Positions 11,748-25,300 of a stretch of DNA of 64,000 nucleotides are shown in pieces; the first letter of the stretch is position 1; each line of letters begins with the position of its first letter. The stretch covers positions 248,001 to 312,000 of the forward strand of contig SEMN01000349.1 in the NCBI GenBank assembly GCA_005408345.1, in the 5' to 3' direction. Origin of the DNA: Macquaria australasica. Its lineage: Eukaryota; Chordata; Actinopteri; Centrarchiformes; Percichthyidae. The notes beneath the pieces were generated by a model. It saw only the letters and a list, made by a program, of their open reading frames with translations. It was not told the origin of the DNA and did not search any database. The position numbers and the translations under genes were made by a program.

Positions 11748-11799
11748 TACAATTGATATTACTGCTACTGATTAAATGTTAAAAGGGCTTGCCATACAA

Positions 11800-12980
11800 G
11801 TCTTGCCTGTACTTGTCTCTTCCACTTTGGCTAAATCTCAAAGATGATCAAGAGAAATGGGAGGACGCTGAGCTGAATTCTAAGGGACATAGCAAAGGGT
11901 GTGAATACTTGGAGTAAATGCTGAGGGTTTTCCCTGCCTCACAACAAATCTGCAGAAGACACACTGACAAAATGTCTTTACTGTCTTTGTAACTATTCAT
12001 TGGGTTGATGTCAACTTTACTGGACAATTCCTATTTAGAGAATGATGTATGTCTTTAATTAAAGGGGAGTTAAACAAAAAAAGACCATTACATTAATCAC
12101 ACAGTTGGCTTCAGTGGTCTCTGATGTTGATGTACTTAAGTTAGTTTCAATGATAGAAGCCGGATTGACCTGAATTAAAATCATGTATTCACATCTTTAC
12201 TAAAAAGACCATTGTCCTTTATTGAATTATCTTTGATGGATGTCAATCAAAACACAGATTAAATCACTGATTTCCCCAAAAAGATCTAAAGGCAGTGCAG
12301 TGGGTTTTATCAGGCCTTCATAGTGTCTAGCACAGCCTGAGAGGCAAAACCCAGGACAATGAAGTCCTTAAAGCACTTGCTTATTGCTGTGAGTGAACAG
12401 TAGTATTTGAAGGTGACCTAGATGAATGTATCAACAGCTTTTATCAGCTCTGGTCTTGTTTCGCGTGGATTCTGGCAGCTGGACAGTCAGAGGACACTGT
12501 TAGAGGAGTGAGGACATCAAACTGGCAACAGGATTAAGTGAAATCACTATTTATTAACACAATCATGAGGATGCCTTAACTCAACAGTCAAAAGTTCACT
12601 TCTGACTTCTCCTCATACAGCAGAAAAATGAACAAGTTTAAATTCTAACAACATGTATTATATTTTTGTTTTCTGTCTTCATCCAGGAAACGTTTGCAGA
12701 GTTGATAAATGTGTTCCATGAGTCCCATAAATAGTCCCAGATGATGCACTACAACATCATCTGAGCGAAGCTTCAACATACAGAACATTTTAAACAAGTC
12801 TAAGAAACACAATGTCAGAAGTTGTTCCTGGGTGTGCAGAGAAGCATTGTTTATGTGCTGCTGTAAATAGTGTTCACATGTCAGTGTGTCAAAACATTTC
12901 CATAAAAACTAACTGGACATCATTACAACAATCTCAAAAAACTGTAATAGCTTCTGTATTTATCAAACTCAAACGTTTGA
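11800..12980. other. Intergenic stretch 3' of YTHDC2
   Basis: I see no exon or clear repeat. On the minus strand an AATAAA (12990-12995, tttatt on plus) could be the YTHDC2 polyadenylation signal. Confidence 0.35.
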
Positions 12981-13237
12981 AATCAGACATTTTATTGTGA
13001 ACATACTGTTTGATAAGAACACGTACCATTTTGAATACAAGGAATAAAAATGGAATGAGAACTTAAATAAAACAGGAGAAGGTTGAGCTGAGAGTTGAAC
13101 TTTTGCTTTCAAATGAATCAGTCCCTCTACCAGTCCTTAGAAATAAAACCTGCATGTTTCTATAAATATACAATATATGCATGCAGTGTGAGCCAGATTT
13201 GGTCGAGTGATGCAGAGAGAGGGTCTGCTGCTTCCTC

Positions 13238-13309
13238 TTATTGAACTTGAGTCCCAGAGTTTCTCTCCCACAGTAACAGCAGCTGGCTGCCTGCTTGGGG
13301 CTCCAACTC
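13238..13309 (-). CDS. ythdc2: YTHDC2 last coding exon
   Basis: It encodes ELEPQAGSQLLLLWER, then NSGTQVQ and stop (13240-13238). The short C-terminus matches the human exon layout. The 3' UTR continues to about 12.97 kb. Confidence 0.92.
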   Translation of the reverse strand, partial: ELEPQAGSQLLLLWERNSGTQVQ

Positions 13310-16300
13310 CTACATGGGACAAAGAAGAGAGTCATTACACACTGGTTAACATGAAAGCAACAAATCAAAGAGCAAAGGAAGTGCATCACCCACTGGCACA
13401 GACATGACACATCGACCTGTGATATTTTCTATTCTAATAAAATTCTTTCCAAACATTAATATCGCCAAACTTTCTATAAACTGTTTCAGGAAGAATGCCA
13501 ACTGTAGAAAAATATACAATAGAGCTGAGGTGATTAGTCCATTCATTGACTTGTTGATGGAGAAAATCAATTAGCAACACTTTTGATAATCAATTAATTC
13601 TTTAAGTCAGTTATCAAGTGGTTTTATCTCATCTGAAATTAAATATCTCTGGCTCTTGGTCAAAAAACATTGCCTGGGATTTTGGGAAATTGTGACAGGC
13701 ATTTCCCCTATTTTATGACGTTTAAATGATTAATAGTTACTGACAGATTAATCAAAAATAAAAATAATCATTAGTTACAGCCCAGGGTTCGACATTAACC
13801 ATGGCCCTATGGCCCGTGGCCACAAAAGTTACTTTGTGGGGTCGAAAAAGACTGAACTACAAGACTGTGAGAGAATATATTTTTCTGTATTGTTTTTACA
13901 TAACTTTACATTTGGGCCACCAAAATGTACTTTGGCCACCAAATATAGGGGCTTATGGCCCGTGGGGCCAGTGCTTAAAAATATTAGCGTCTATCCCTGC
14001 AGCCCTAATATACATTTAGAGCCCTGTTTTAATCACATAAGTGCAGCGACCAGCACGAAGTGGTAGTTCTTGGGTGCATGGACTGTGTGAGTGTCTCCAC
14101 CTATTTTGGCTCATGTAGGTGCAGCAGCGCAAAGTGTCAAAGAGTTGGGTGGAGGTGAATATAGATGAGAGGCTGTGGCGATTAATAAATACACTCTCAG
14201 CCAATCACATCATCGCTCTGAAACAGCTGAGCCGATCACAGTGAGACGTGACAACAATGAGTCAACAGAAGAAGAACGGGCTTCTCCAGGAAGTCCTGTT
14301 GTTGTCTGGATGGTGCAGAGCGGCACGGCGTGAACACACAGGACCACAGATCTGCAGCCGTTTCTATCATTACTACAATGACAATTAAGAAATAATAAAG
14401 AAATAGTTTGGTGAAGCCGTTGACATGACCACATCAATGTGAGGCTATTTCAGTCCTAACTCTACTGTCTCTCAGGTTGTAAATGGTCACATTATACTGT
14501 AACTGATGGAAAACCGCAGCATTAACACTGTAAGAGGAGCAGAACACGAGACAGCACTGCTGCTAAAAAAGTTGGAAAGGAGGCTGTGAAGCACAGCATT
14601 AATGAGCCCCGCTGCATCAACAGAGTTATAACCCAGCAGTCTGGTGTGTGTGGAGGTGTGTGTGCTTATTCTGCAGCAGCTCGGTGGGTTCACATGTGAT
14701 CTAATGAAGGTGAACTCAGTGGGTGGATGTGCGTAATGGCACTGCGCTCTGCTGTGGCACAGATTTCTCAACGTGTCCTGCTGCCTTCAGATGGCTGCAG
14801 AGATTTAATACAGTATGAAGCAGCTGTGGACAGCACACACTGTAAGAATCACTCAGATTCATTTAGAGAGCAACGCAGACCGAGCTCCTGACATGAAACG
14901 TTACTTCTTCTATTGGCTGGGGAGGGTTTGATTAAAATAGTTGCTTTACATTTTGAGCATTATTCCGATGTTGCTGTGTATTTGTATTTAAGTCTTCAGA
15001 GGATTGGCGCTGTGGTTCCTTCAGAGTGTAACCGCTTTTACTGTGAAGTGAAACAGCCTCTATGGTATGAAGCAGACTCAGCTGCACCCTGGGTATGTAT
15101 GCACCGTCCTCTCACCTGTCCGTCCCTGCTGATCTGGACCTTCTTGTTGTCATTCCATGGGTTGAGGATGTGTTGGGTGCACTGGAAGGGAAGACTCTCC
15201 TTGTGGACCCACTCTACACTGAAAACCCCTCCTAGTCCCACGAAGCCCCAGTCCTGGCAGCTCTCCCGACTGATAGCTGATGTCATGCGAGCGTAGCCCT
15301 GTGAAAAAGACAAAATACGTCTGTTTTGTTTTTTCTTTTAAAGATTCTTATTCATGTTGCACTTTTACAGTGGGGTCAATATTCTGGCATGTGTTGTAAC
15401 TTGTGATCGTAGATTACATATAGCATGATGTAGGATTTATATAACTGTCACAGTGTTACCTGGAAGTGTCCAGAGCCCTGAACAGAGAAGATGAGGATGA
15501 TGAGGTTGTTCTCCAGGTAGGCCTTGGTGAGTTTGGTCTCATTGCTTGGTGTGGTGGACCAGATACCTTTCTGCTGAGAAATGTCTATGTTCCTGATGTT
15601 GCTGCTCTTCATGATGAAGTACCGCGCTGATGAAAAGGCCAGCTGAGGGGACACTGGCTTTGAGACCTGCTGGGAACAAAGGGAGAAAAACAACAGCATA
15701 ACTAAACTGACAAAAAGATCCTTGGATGTTTACTAAGCCTGCAAAAAAACTGCCGCATGTTTTCAGTTTAGGAAGAGACTGACTAATAGTGACAATGTAA
15801 AAGAGCACGGCTGCAGCTGAGCTGATTGATTCTGATGCTTGTACATATCACATATAATATATTGAGTTTGAGTTGACTCATGTTTGCTTACGTTTGTTTC
15901 TTCATCTTTGCTGTCTGTGTTTAGCTGCATGTCTGTGTCTGTATATCTTTCTGTGCATTACAATCAGTACATTAGTACAGAGTACAGTATCAAGTAGATA
16001 CTGAAAACCACATTTTTGTATCTTTAAACCCATGTTAAATACAAACACTTTTTTAAAGGGGAACTCCACTGATGGAGACTGGTGTGTTGGGGAGTTCCAC
16101 TGCATATATGAAACAGGTAGTATGAAGCCAGAGGGAGCTGTGTGCAGTCTGATAAATGTCCTCATGTGATGTCACTTGAGTCAGCGTCAGCTGGGGCTGA
16201 AGACTACAAGTTAAAAAGTTAGAAAGAAGTGAGCTCACTAGCCCTCTGTAGCCCGCTCCTCATCTCTGCTGCAGGCTACATTAGCTGCTACTAGCACAAT

Positions 16301-19300
16301 ACACCCCAACCTCTGACCAAACGGGTGGAGTTGCACTGTGGGTAATGATGTCTCTGGTTCTGCTGCATTGAATATTTAAACATGTTTAATACTGTAAGTG
16401 CAATAAGAAATCGATGGAGTACGCTTTTAAAGCCCCTATGTGTAGGATTTTAAATTGTCTTAGTCAAGCAACTTCTAGCAGTAGTATCAAAAAAGACACG
16501 GCTGCTGACAATACCATAACATAACCATAACACGTTCCCCCAAATGAATTTGATCAAGAACGCTGGGAATGAAGGGCTAAAAACAAAACATAGACTGCAA
16601 CAGTTTTCACCACGATTGTCTTACTTTTCCTACAAACAAAATCATATGCATCGGAATAATTTGAAAGATTTTACAAACACACAAAGATTATACACATAAG
16701 GGCTTTAAAAGGTCACAAAAGAGCAAAAAAACAAAAACAAAAAATAATAATCAGGAGGATCAACAATGCTTGGCAGACAGTGAATACCTTTCCTGAGGAG
16801 GAGGGACAGGGGCTGTCAGAGGGACTGTCCAAGGTCACAGAGAAGGAAGAAATACTGGAGGAGTGAGGGTCATCAGAGAGTTGATTTATGGGTAGTGAGG
16901 CCTCATCTCTGCTGTGGGCTTTCATCTGAAGCAGACCTGAGGCTGCTGGTATCCTACAAGCCCTGAGGGGAAGTGGTGAAATGTGCAGTAGTATGAGCAT
17001 GAAGTGAAACATGAAAATATAACATGACTGAAATTCTCAGACACCAGCCTGGGCCTTTATTTACCTCAACTGCAAAGAGAACTATATTCTATCGTACTGT
17101 AATAAGATGTCTTCCTGTTTTCATTTGCTGTTGATGCGTCCTCCATATTTTCCTTTAGCACAACAACAGTCATGTCGTACTCACCACTGCTGTTCTAACT
17201 TTACTATTTTTGACACTGTTTTCATTCACTTATTAATTCCTATCGCTTCTACTTTGCCATTCTTTCAAGCACTCAGACCTAGTGTGAGCACATCAACGGA
17301 CCCTTTGCAGTTTGCCTATCGCCCTCAGGTTGGTTTGATGTTCTTTGATTTCTCCATTGCCTTCAACACAGTCCAGCCCCTGCTGCTGAGAGGCCTCCAC
17401 AGTGTCCTGGATTACTGGCTACCTGACAGATGGAAGCTGTGTGTCTGAACAGGCGGTGAACCTCTCACCTCTCCTCTTCACCCTGTGCACCTCTGACTTT
17501 CAGCTCTGAGTTCTGTCATCTGCAGACGTTTCAGACAACTCTGCAGTTTTAGGATGTATCAGCAGTGGACAGGAAGAGTACAGAGACCTGGTGGACTGCT
17601 TTGTGGAGTGATGTAGAAGAAACAGCCTACTACTGAATGTTTCCAAGACCAAGGAGATGGTGATGGATTTCAGAAGAGCAAGGACATCTCTATTCTTGAA
17701 AAGGATGTGGTGGTGCTGGAGGGATACAGATATCTTGGAGTTCAACTCGACAATATACTAGACTACAAGGGCAACAACAAGGCTTTCTACAGGAGGGAAC
17801 AGAGCAGATCTTAATATTTAGGGAAGTCCTTCAGAGGGTGCAGCATGATGTCTGTTGTAGCAAGTGTTGTTATGTGCAGTTATTCACTGCTATCTGGTGA
17901 GGCAGCAGCATCAGAGCCAGTGACATAAACTGAACAAAGTGATCAGGAAGTCTGGCTCTGTGCTGGGGACTCTGGAGCCCCTAGAGTTGGCTGTGGAGAG
18001 GAGGATGCTACACAAACTGTTGGTCATGGACAACATCTCACATCAGCTCCTCGACCTTCTGGTCAAACAGTGGAGAACCTAAGTAAGCGAGTGATTCAGC
18101 TTCGCTACAGGAAGTCATTCCTGCCACACTGTACGATGAGTCTCCTCTGTGTCGGGACAAAGAGCTTCTCTGGCAATGAAGACTCACCTCACATCCTCAT
18201 ATAATAATAAATAATAATATAATAATACATTTATTTATATAGAACCTTTATATAGCAAAAGCAGGATACTCAGAAAGCAATATAACAACAGAAAGCCAAA
18301 TAGTAAAGCAAAACAAAAGCAAGATAAAAATGAATGATAGATAAATACAAATAAAAAGAATTAAAAACAGTAAAAGCACTAAAAAGACAATGAAAAGATG
18401 ACATCACATAAAAGCAAGTCTATAAAAATGGGTTTTAAGAAGTGATTTAAAAGAAGTTACTGATTCTCCGAGCCTTATCTCCTCTGGCAGGTCGTTCCAA
18501 AGCCGAGGGGCCCCGATGGCAAAAGCACAGGCAGGCTGCTCACATGGATTTACATATAGCCACACTGTGAGGATTGGAGGTGCTGTTGTTTAAAAAGAAT
18601 GGAACAGCACAACCAGAAGCTAAAGGAGGTATGTTGACTTTGATATGAATCTTCACTGTCAGAAAGTGTGAAAATCATTAAACACCACAATACATCACAC
18701 TGCAATGTAACTTTTATGGAAATGACTACCTGTCATTGGTGGTGTTGGTGGGTAGTTGGGGGCTGTTCTTGGAGTTCTTCACAGAAGCCTGGGGTCCCTC
18801 CTCTGCCGACATGGGCCGAGGCCGCTGGCCAATCCCCGTGGGCTGCTGCAGGCCTGCCCCCTGCTCCTCTGCTGCAAGCACCTGAGTGACATCAGTTTGA
18901 GCTCCAGTCATTAACCTGCATCCTGGTGTCCACATTGCAAGCAACAAAGCCAAAGACATTATATCCACATATCAGTACACTAAAGGTACAAATAGAGATC
19001 CAACCACCCAAAGCACCTCCAGGGTGCTCATGAATGGAAGAGTACGCATTAACAAAGTGTAAATGTAGCATCATGGAAATATTGTGCAAAGTTTGGACAC
19101 AAACCACAGCAGTGAAAGATGAGTCAAAAGTCATGATCTATCACTCTGATGGATGGTGAAAAAGATCAGTTGGTTTTAAAACTGGCACTTCATTTTCACA
19201 CATTAATAATATGGGAGAAACTGATGCGTCAGTTCTGCTTTGCCAAGAGCACAGAGATCAGAGTTTGAATCGGGGCAGAATAATTTACTTGAGTTTACTT

Positions 19301-22300
19301 GACTAACCCAAAAACAAATTCTTTTTTTTAAGGTTTCATTACAGCACCGAGCACTATGAATAAATAAAGAGATTCCCAATTCAGGCCCGTAGTTTTTAAT
19401 GTGTGGCTGCATTTTAACATCTTCAGCAACATCAACAAATGCAATCACTGCAGTAGAATTATACACACAGCCATAACAGAAGTGCACATAGAAATGTGTG
19501 TTGTAACGGTATTGATTGTGATGGAGGTGGGTGTGAGGAAGAAACAGAGGACAATAACTCATCTGAAGCTGCTCACCCTAAATTTGACACCTTACACTGG
19601 TGTTGCTTGATTTATGTTGTTGCTGCTATTAATTTCTACGAAATCAAGTGAAACTTAGAGGAAGAAAATACAGCATGACATACAGACACCAGGGTCCGGA
19701 TGATGGCCTCGTCTTGTTGAGACCAGGGCTTTGAAGGACAACGGATCCTCTTGATGAACAAGTTTTGCCACTTTTGCCTCAGTTCAAACACCAGTCCTGC
19801 AGCCTGACAACAAGATGCAAAACAGGAGATAAAACTACATGTAAGTAAGAAAAGATTTAGTACCAAGATCAAAGAGGCAGGATGGAAACAAACAGCAACA
19901 GAGTAGAATTAACAAGAGAAATAACATCAAACAAAAGAACAAAAATGTCAGTTAAATAAAGTGAGGGAAATCTAAGTGGGGTGGCTGTGCATCAGGAGGT
20001 AGAGCGCGTTGTCCTTTAATCTCAGGGTTGGTGGTTCGATCCCTGGCTCCTCCTGTCAACATGTCGAAGTGTCCAAGTTGCTCCTAATGGAGGCCAGCAC
20101 CATGCATGGCAGCTCCGTCGCCATCAGTGTGTGTGAATGAGACCAATCTGTAAATGCGCTTTGGGAACCGTTAAGGTTGAAAAAGCTTTATATAAGTGAA
20201 GTCCATTTAAGTGAGTCTTGAGAACTTTTTTTTTAAAAATTTCAATTGATTTGGATGATCTAAAGTTGAGAGGTAAACTATAAGTGTCGGGGCAAACACA
20301 GCAAATGTACAGTCTCCCTTCATTTTAACCCAGACTCTGGGAACATCCAGTAGACACTGGGTAGCCAACCAGAGAGACTTCAAATACCATACCATGTACT
20401 GAGGGGCTTCATTGTGTAGAGCCTGATAAAAACTCATGTTACACTGAATTCTAAATTCCACTGGCAGCCAGTGACGCCATCTGCAGATGAGCTACAGCTT
20501 CTTAATGACATACAATAATGCAGTCATGGCCACACCAGAGCATGGATTCATCTCTCAGGCTATTCAAATGATAAAATATGTGTGATCTTAAAAACATGTC
20601 TTCAAAAAACCTGACTGTACAAGTTTCTTATTATGAATAGAAAAATCCAGACAAGAATAAAATGTGACAGCTAAATTCTTCAGGGGAAAAAGGATTCTCC
20701 ACACATCTTCCAGCAGTATGCACAGGGCTCTAACTATTTTCACCACCATCCCAAACTGTCCGGAAATACAATTAAAACCGTCCCAAAGTAAATGCTGGCC
20801 GTCCCAATTATAAAATGGCTGTCCCCGTCTCTTCCGCGGTACGTTTTGCGGATGTGGCCGCCAGTGACACCAGAAAGCACAAAATCTAAAAAAAAAAAAC
20901 TACCACTTCGGGATGCCATTGTAACTGCCTGACAGCTGCGTCAGGCACACTGTGTTCAGATGTCACTGTCGCGGTTCATCTTCTCGCGGTGTGTGTGTGT
21001 GTGTGTATACACATACACATCAGCCAGTGCGTAATATTACGCACAGCTGGCACAGCGTGGATACCTTCATGACCTCACCGGGATTTAGCTGTTAACTGAC
21101 CTTGTGAGCTTTTCTCACTGAACTGTTCTGAAAGCTTCAGTTTATACAGCGACATCATGAATAGCAGCGGGACTGAGTACCACATAAAGTCACGCTTTTT
21201 CTCCCTGTGAATATTTTTTCCCCAATCCTCGTGGGCCCTTTCACGTCACTGGGCCGCGGGGCTTGAGCCCTGGTAAGTCTGTGCATTAAAACGACGGTGG
21301 TTATGTGTAAAGAAACATAAATGCGTATTGCGTTTCTCTGGTCTTCTCCATGAGTTCAAAACACCCTCTCTCGTTAACTGACTGCGGATGTTGCCAAGCT
21401 GTCACTCCGATCGAGACTGGCCAACAGAAACGTGTCCTGCGTCTTTCAGCGTAGATCCTGCCCACGGAATTCAGCTGAACTGTAAGCAAAACTTTTGGAT
21501 TAGCAAGCAAAACTAAACCATTTTTTGATTAGTGTCAATAATTTTGCTCTCCAACCTATTTTTTTGATTGCAGTGTGGAAAGTTTTGCTCTCAAATCTAT
21601 TCTGTTTGATTGCATAAAAAAGACACAAAATGAACTCCATATGCTTGCAAGTCAGCGTGCTCCAGTCCCTTTTCCCCCTTGGAAGCTAAATTCTAAGTTT
21701 ACAGCTTGATTTGATAGATTACAGGTTCCAGACACTGCTGCAGGGTCTTTTGAGCACTCTCAGGTCAATGACAACTTTCCCAATTTATCCTCATTTAACT
21801 TTAGAATTTTGGGACATCAAGCCTCTCATCTCCAGGCAGTCGTTTGGGTTTGATTGCTTGCTGAGGTCGTCAGACAGTTACGCCTAAGTGTCGTCCACAT
21901 GAAAGAATTTAAAGGCCCACCGAAAGCGCATAGAAATAAAACAGGGCCAAGAACAGACCCTTGAGGCACATCAGAGATATCATCAACTGCTACTGTTTCC
22001 TATTAAATAAATAGGCTCAAATCAACTAAGAGCAGACTCAGATAGGCTTAGCCTGTCAATGAGAATACGGCGATCAAATGTGTAAAGGCTGAGCTAAGAT
22101 CCAGCTAACCCAAAACTGTTTACAGCTTATACACTGCTGGGTCACAAGTAGACATTGATTTGTTTTAAGGGGTCACAAGCCAAAAAGATTGGGAACCACT
22201 GACATAGAACACAATACAGGTGTTGTCATATGAGGAAAAATCACTCAAATTCATAAATAAATTAGATTTAAAAGTTTGAAAGGTCAGTGTTGACAGCAGT

Positions 22301-25300
22301 GTTCCCTCACCTCTGTGTCCAATTGGAAGACAAGCCAGTCATCAATCCTCAAATCAGCTAGGTCCTCTGTCTCACTGTCACTGAAGTCATCCAGTGAACT
22401 GTCTGAAGGAAACAACATGGAGACAAAGACAAAGACTGAATCTGCAGTCTGTCATAAACAAAAATATTTTGCAAAACCCCATGAAATATAAAAAGATTAA
22501 ATGTCTTGGAACAATGCAGATTCTGTCCTGGTCATGGAAGAGTGGACCACCTTTACTCTTGCAAAGATTCTGAAGAGGTTGTGGGAGTTTGCTCAACCAG
22601 CCTGCATGTGATTTGTGGACTTGGAATAGGCTTGTGACCACATCCCTCAGGGTATTTTGTTGGGAGTACTGTGAATACTATGAGCCATCAGAGGGCTGTG
22701 TCCTTATTCTTGGTAGGGAGTTAAGCATATTCTCTATGGGTGTTTGGTTCTACCAGGTTTGTGCCTCCTCACTAATCAGTTTGTGGACTGAATCTCTATG
22801 TAGAGCTTGGGATGGAGAGCCTTTTGCAGATTATGTAGCATGCACACGGTCTAGCAGTGAAAAACTAGGGCTCAGTCAAGGTCAAGGGGTCAGTATCATC
22901 TTGGGCTAACACAGACATCGTCATACTTAGCCCATGCTGCAGGCATGTTAAAAACATGAGATTTTACTAACTAACAACATACACATACTTTTCAGTGTTT
23001 AAAATGTGCACTGATGACCAATTTGGCTCACATAACCGTTATAGAACTGCAGTTTCATTTTGACTTGTACCAGTAGCTTTCTGTACAGCAAGTTCCTGCA
23101 GAGCAGAGCTGGGTAGTTTGGCACGACCTCCAAATATGGCCACAGTGATTGGAGTCACCATGGAGCAACAACGGACACTGGCCATCCTGTGGCCTCGGCT
23201 CATCTCATCGTAGATCAACCAGTCTGTGGGAAGGGCCTGGGCCGATTTGGCTGGGCTGGTCTAAACAGCAAAAACACACAGTCAAGCAACTAAAACCCTT
23301 TCATTCGCACCGCTTCCATCTTCTAACTGGTAAATAACTGGTGATACGAAGTAACTAAGCAAAGTGTCTTTCTGATACTAACACTAGAAGTAGCCAACAT
23401 TTTTAAATCCTACACAAACTTTATGTCAGGTTAAAACATTAAAATGGTTAGTAAAACACCGTTTATATTCATGCAATTAAGACTGTGACATACTCACAAA
23501 GTACAGTGACTATTGCATGTTAACTTTCATTAAAAGGACCAAGAATGATGCAATAAAGAATAAAGCTCTTCTCACAGCTTTTGGCTCTTCTTCTAATGTT
23601 TTTATATACCAGAAATGAATACAGAACCTGACCTTTATTTCTAATTTATTCTATTTTATACTGAACAAATCTTTTATCATATTTTAGTAAGTCGCCTCTG
23701 CTTTCAGTTTAACATTCATATTTTGATGTTTCCCTTTGCTGCTACTGCCAGCTCAACACTTCCCCCATCTGTTTCACATTAAAAGCCTTCCAGCAGTTTA
23801 ATAGGAACAATCCCTTTGCTTCCTGGAAGTTTTTATTGTAAGACAACCCTTAGCAAGTGCTGAGTTTAATTAAAACGTTTTAACCCAGCCTGCATTTGTT
23901 TAAACAGACTGCAGCCAGCATTATATTATCTGAGAACTGTCCATTATACCAGTACCAGCTCTTGCTTGGGAATTTATGGAATGTTAGGGTTAAAATGGTT
24001 GTTAATCAGTCTGTCAGAGCCTGATACAGGGGCTACCAGGAAAATCCACTTCATCCAAATTGCACAAAAGTAAAGAAAATATGCACCAAACAATGGTTAC
24101 AGGGGATCGATGTGTACATATGGTTGAAATGGATTTTGCTGGTCTGATCGCTGGACCCAGTAAGGGTTTTATCATGGACTGAGAATGCAAGGGTTGTGTT
24201 TGCTTCCAGAAGTCATCAGTAGAAGCAACAGACACCAAACAAGCTGCTCACACTACATGACCTCACCCGCCTATCTATCTCCATGAGGTGGACAAACCTA
24301 CAAGTAACTGTATTTTGCCAAAATTGATATATTTGTGTCCTTTCTGTCTGTACAGAAAAAGATTTTACAACACATAGGACAGGTTCATAATATTTATGAT
24401 AACTAGTCATGGGTGTAGAAATGGATCCTGCACTCCTGTCATCCCACAATGCAAAGACAGATTTACATATTAATGAAATGATTTGTTTTCCTACCTCCTT
24501 GAACTGGGATGTGTTCAGGATAGATGTGGGATGAAAGTGGACCTTCTTTTCCCTGTTACTAGAAAGCAGGGAGGTCTCCTGGTTGACATGGACCAGGTTT
24601 GGATACATGCCAGCCATCAGGGCTGCCTTCACCATGGCCCAGTTCTCAGAGTTCAGATTCACATCACGAATGTCACTGCCCCCACGGGCCCGCACGAAAC
24701 CTGGGAGACAAACAGGCCCTTTCAAATTTTAGTCTTCATTCATTTATTCATTTCTAAGTTTTCGAGTTTTCTCCCTGATCCAAGTCCCTCGAAAATGACT
24801 TTCAGCCAATTCAGACATCCATATTTGTATATTTGTATTAAAGAACTTTGATTATTATTGTGAGAGATTGTTGGACATAATTAATGTTAATGTGATAATG
24901 ACACCAAGAAAATCAAAAGTATAAACCAATAATAGATAAGATAACCAATAGCACGGAGCTGTCCCAGTAGCTGGGTCCTCATGCCAAGTATCATGTCCAT
25001 GGTGGCCTGGGACAGGAAGTTCTTCTCACAGAAGGATCTCTCCCAGCCGTCACTGCGGGCCTTCTGCCATGCCTGAACCACACAGGACAAACATTAAGGA
25101 AAACATCCTGTGCTCGCTTTCAACCAAGGCTAGGGAATGTGGACTCGTATCTGTAACATAATAAATTGTCACATATTACATTAATTATGTAATAACATGC
25201 TTTTTAAGCAGAAAATTATAATTACTTCCTATTGTTTTCTCAATTTTGATTTGTTTGTCCTAATTTATTTACTATATGACTAGTTTAAAAGGGATGGGAA

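Larger units (their letters stand above)
10227..11794. mobile_element. Non-autonomous DNA transposon with 30-bp TIRs and phased palindrome arrays
   Basis: Perfect 30-bp terminal inverted repeats lie at 10227-10256 and 11765-11794, starting TGGCAAGCCCTTTTAACATT. Each is flanked by TA (10225-10226 and 11795-11796), consistent with a TA target duplication as in Tc1/mariner-type elements. The interior has no transposase. It has two arrays of palindromic hexamers (ACTAGT, GATATC, ACATGT) spaced 21-22 bp apart, separated by a unique core at about 10620-11010 with a long hairpin. Superfamily is not established. Confidence 0.8.

Noticed and set aside
13783..14026. Firm hAT assignment with 8-bp target duplication
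   Set aside because: The CAGGG ends fit, but the flanking octamers (ttacagcc, ttttaatc) do not match.
19978..20060. Possible tRNA gene (box A and box B)
   Set aside because: It continues into a SINE body with a tail shared at 41005-41105, and the cloverleaf is degraded.
24216..24725. Long minus-strand frame read as a single gene
   Set aside because: Only 24495-24700 is YTHDC2 exon 22; the rest is read-through into introns beyond clear splice sites.
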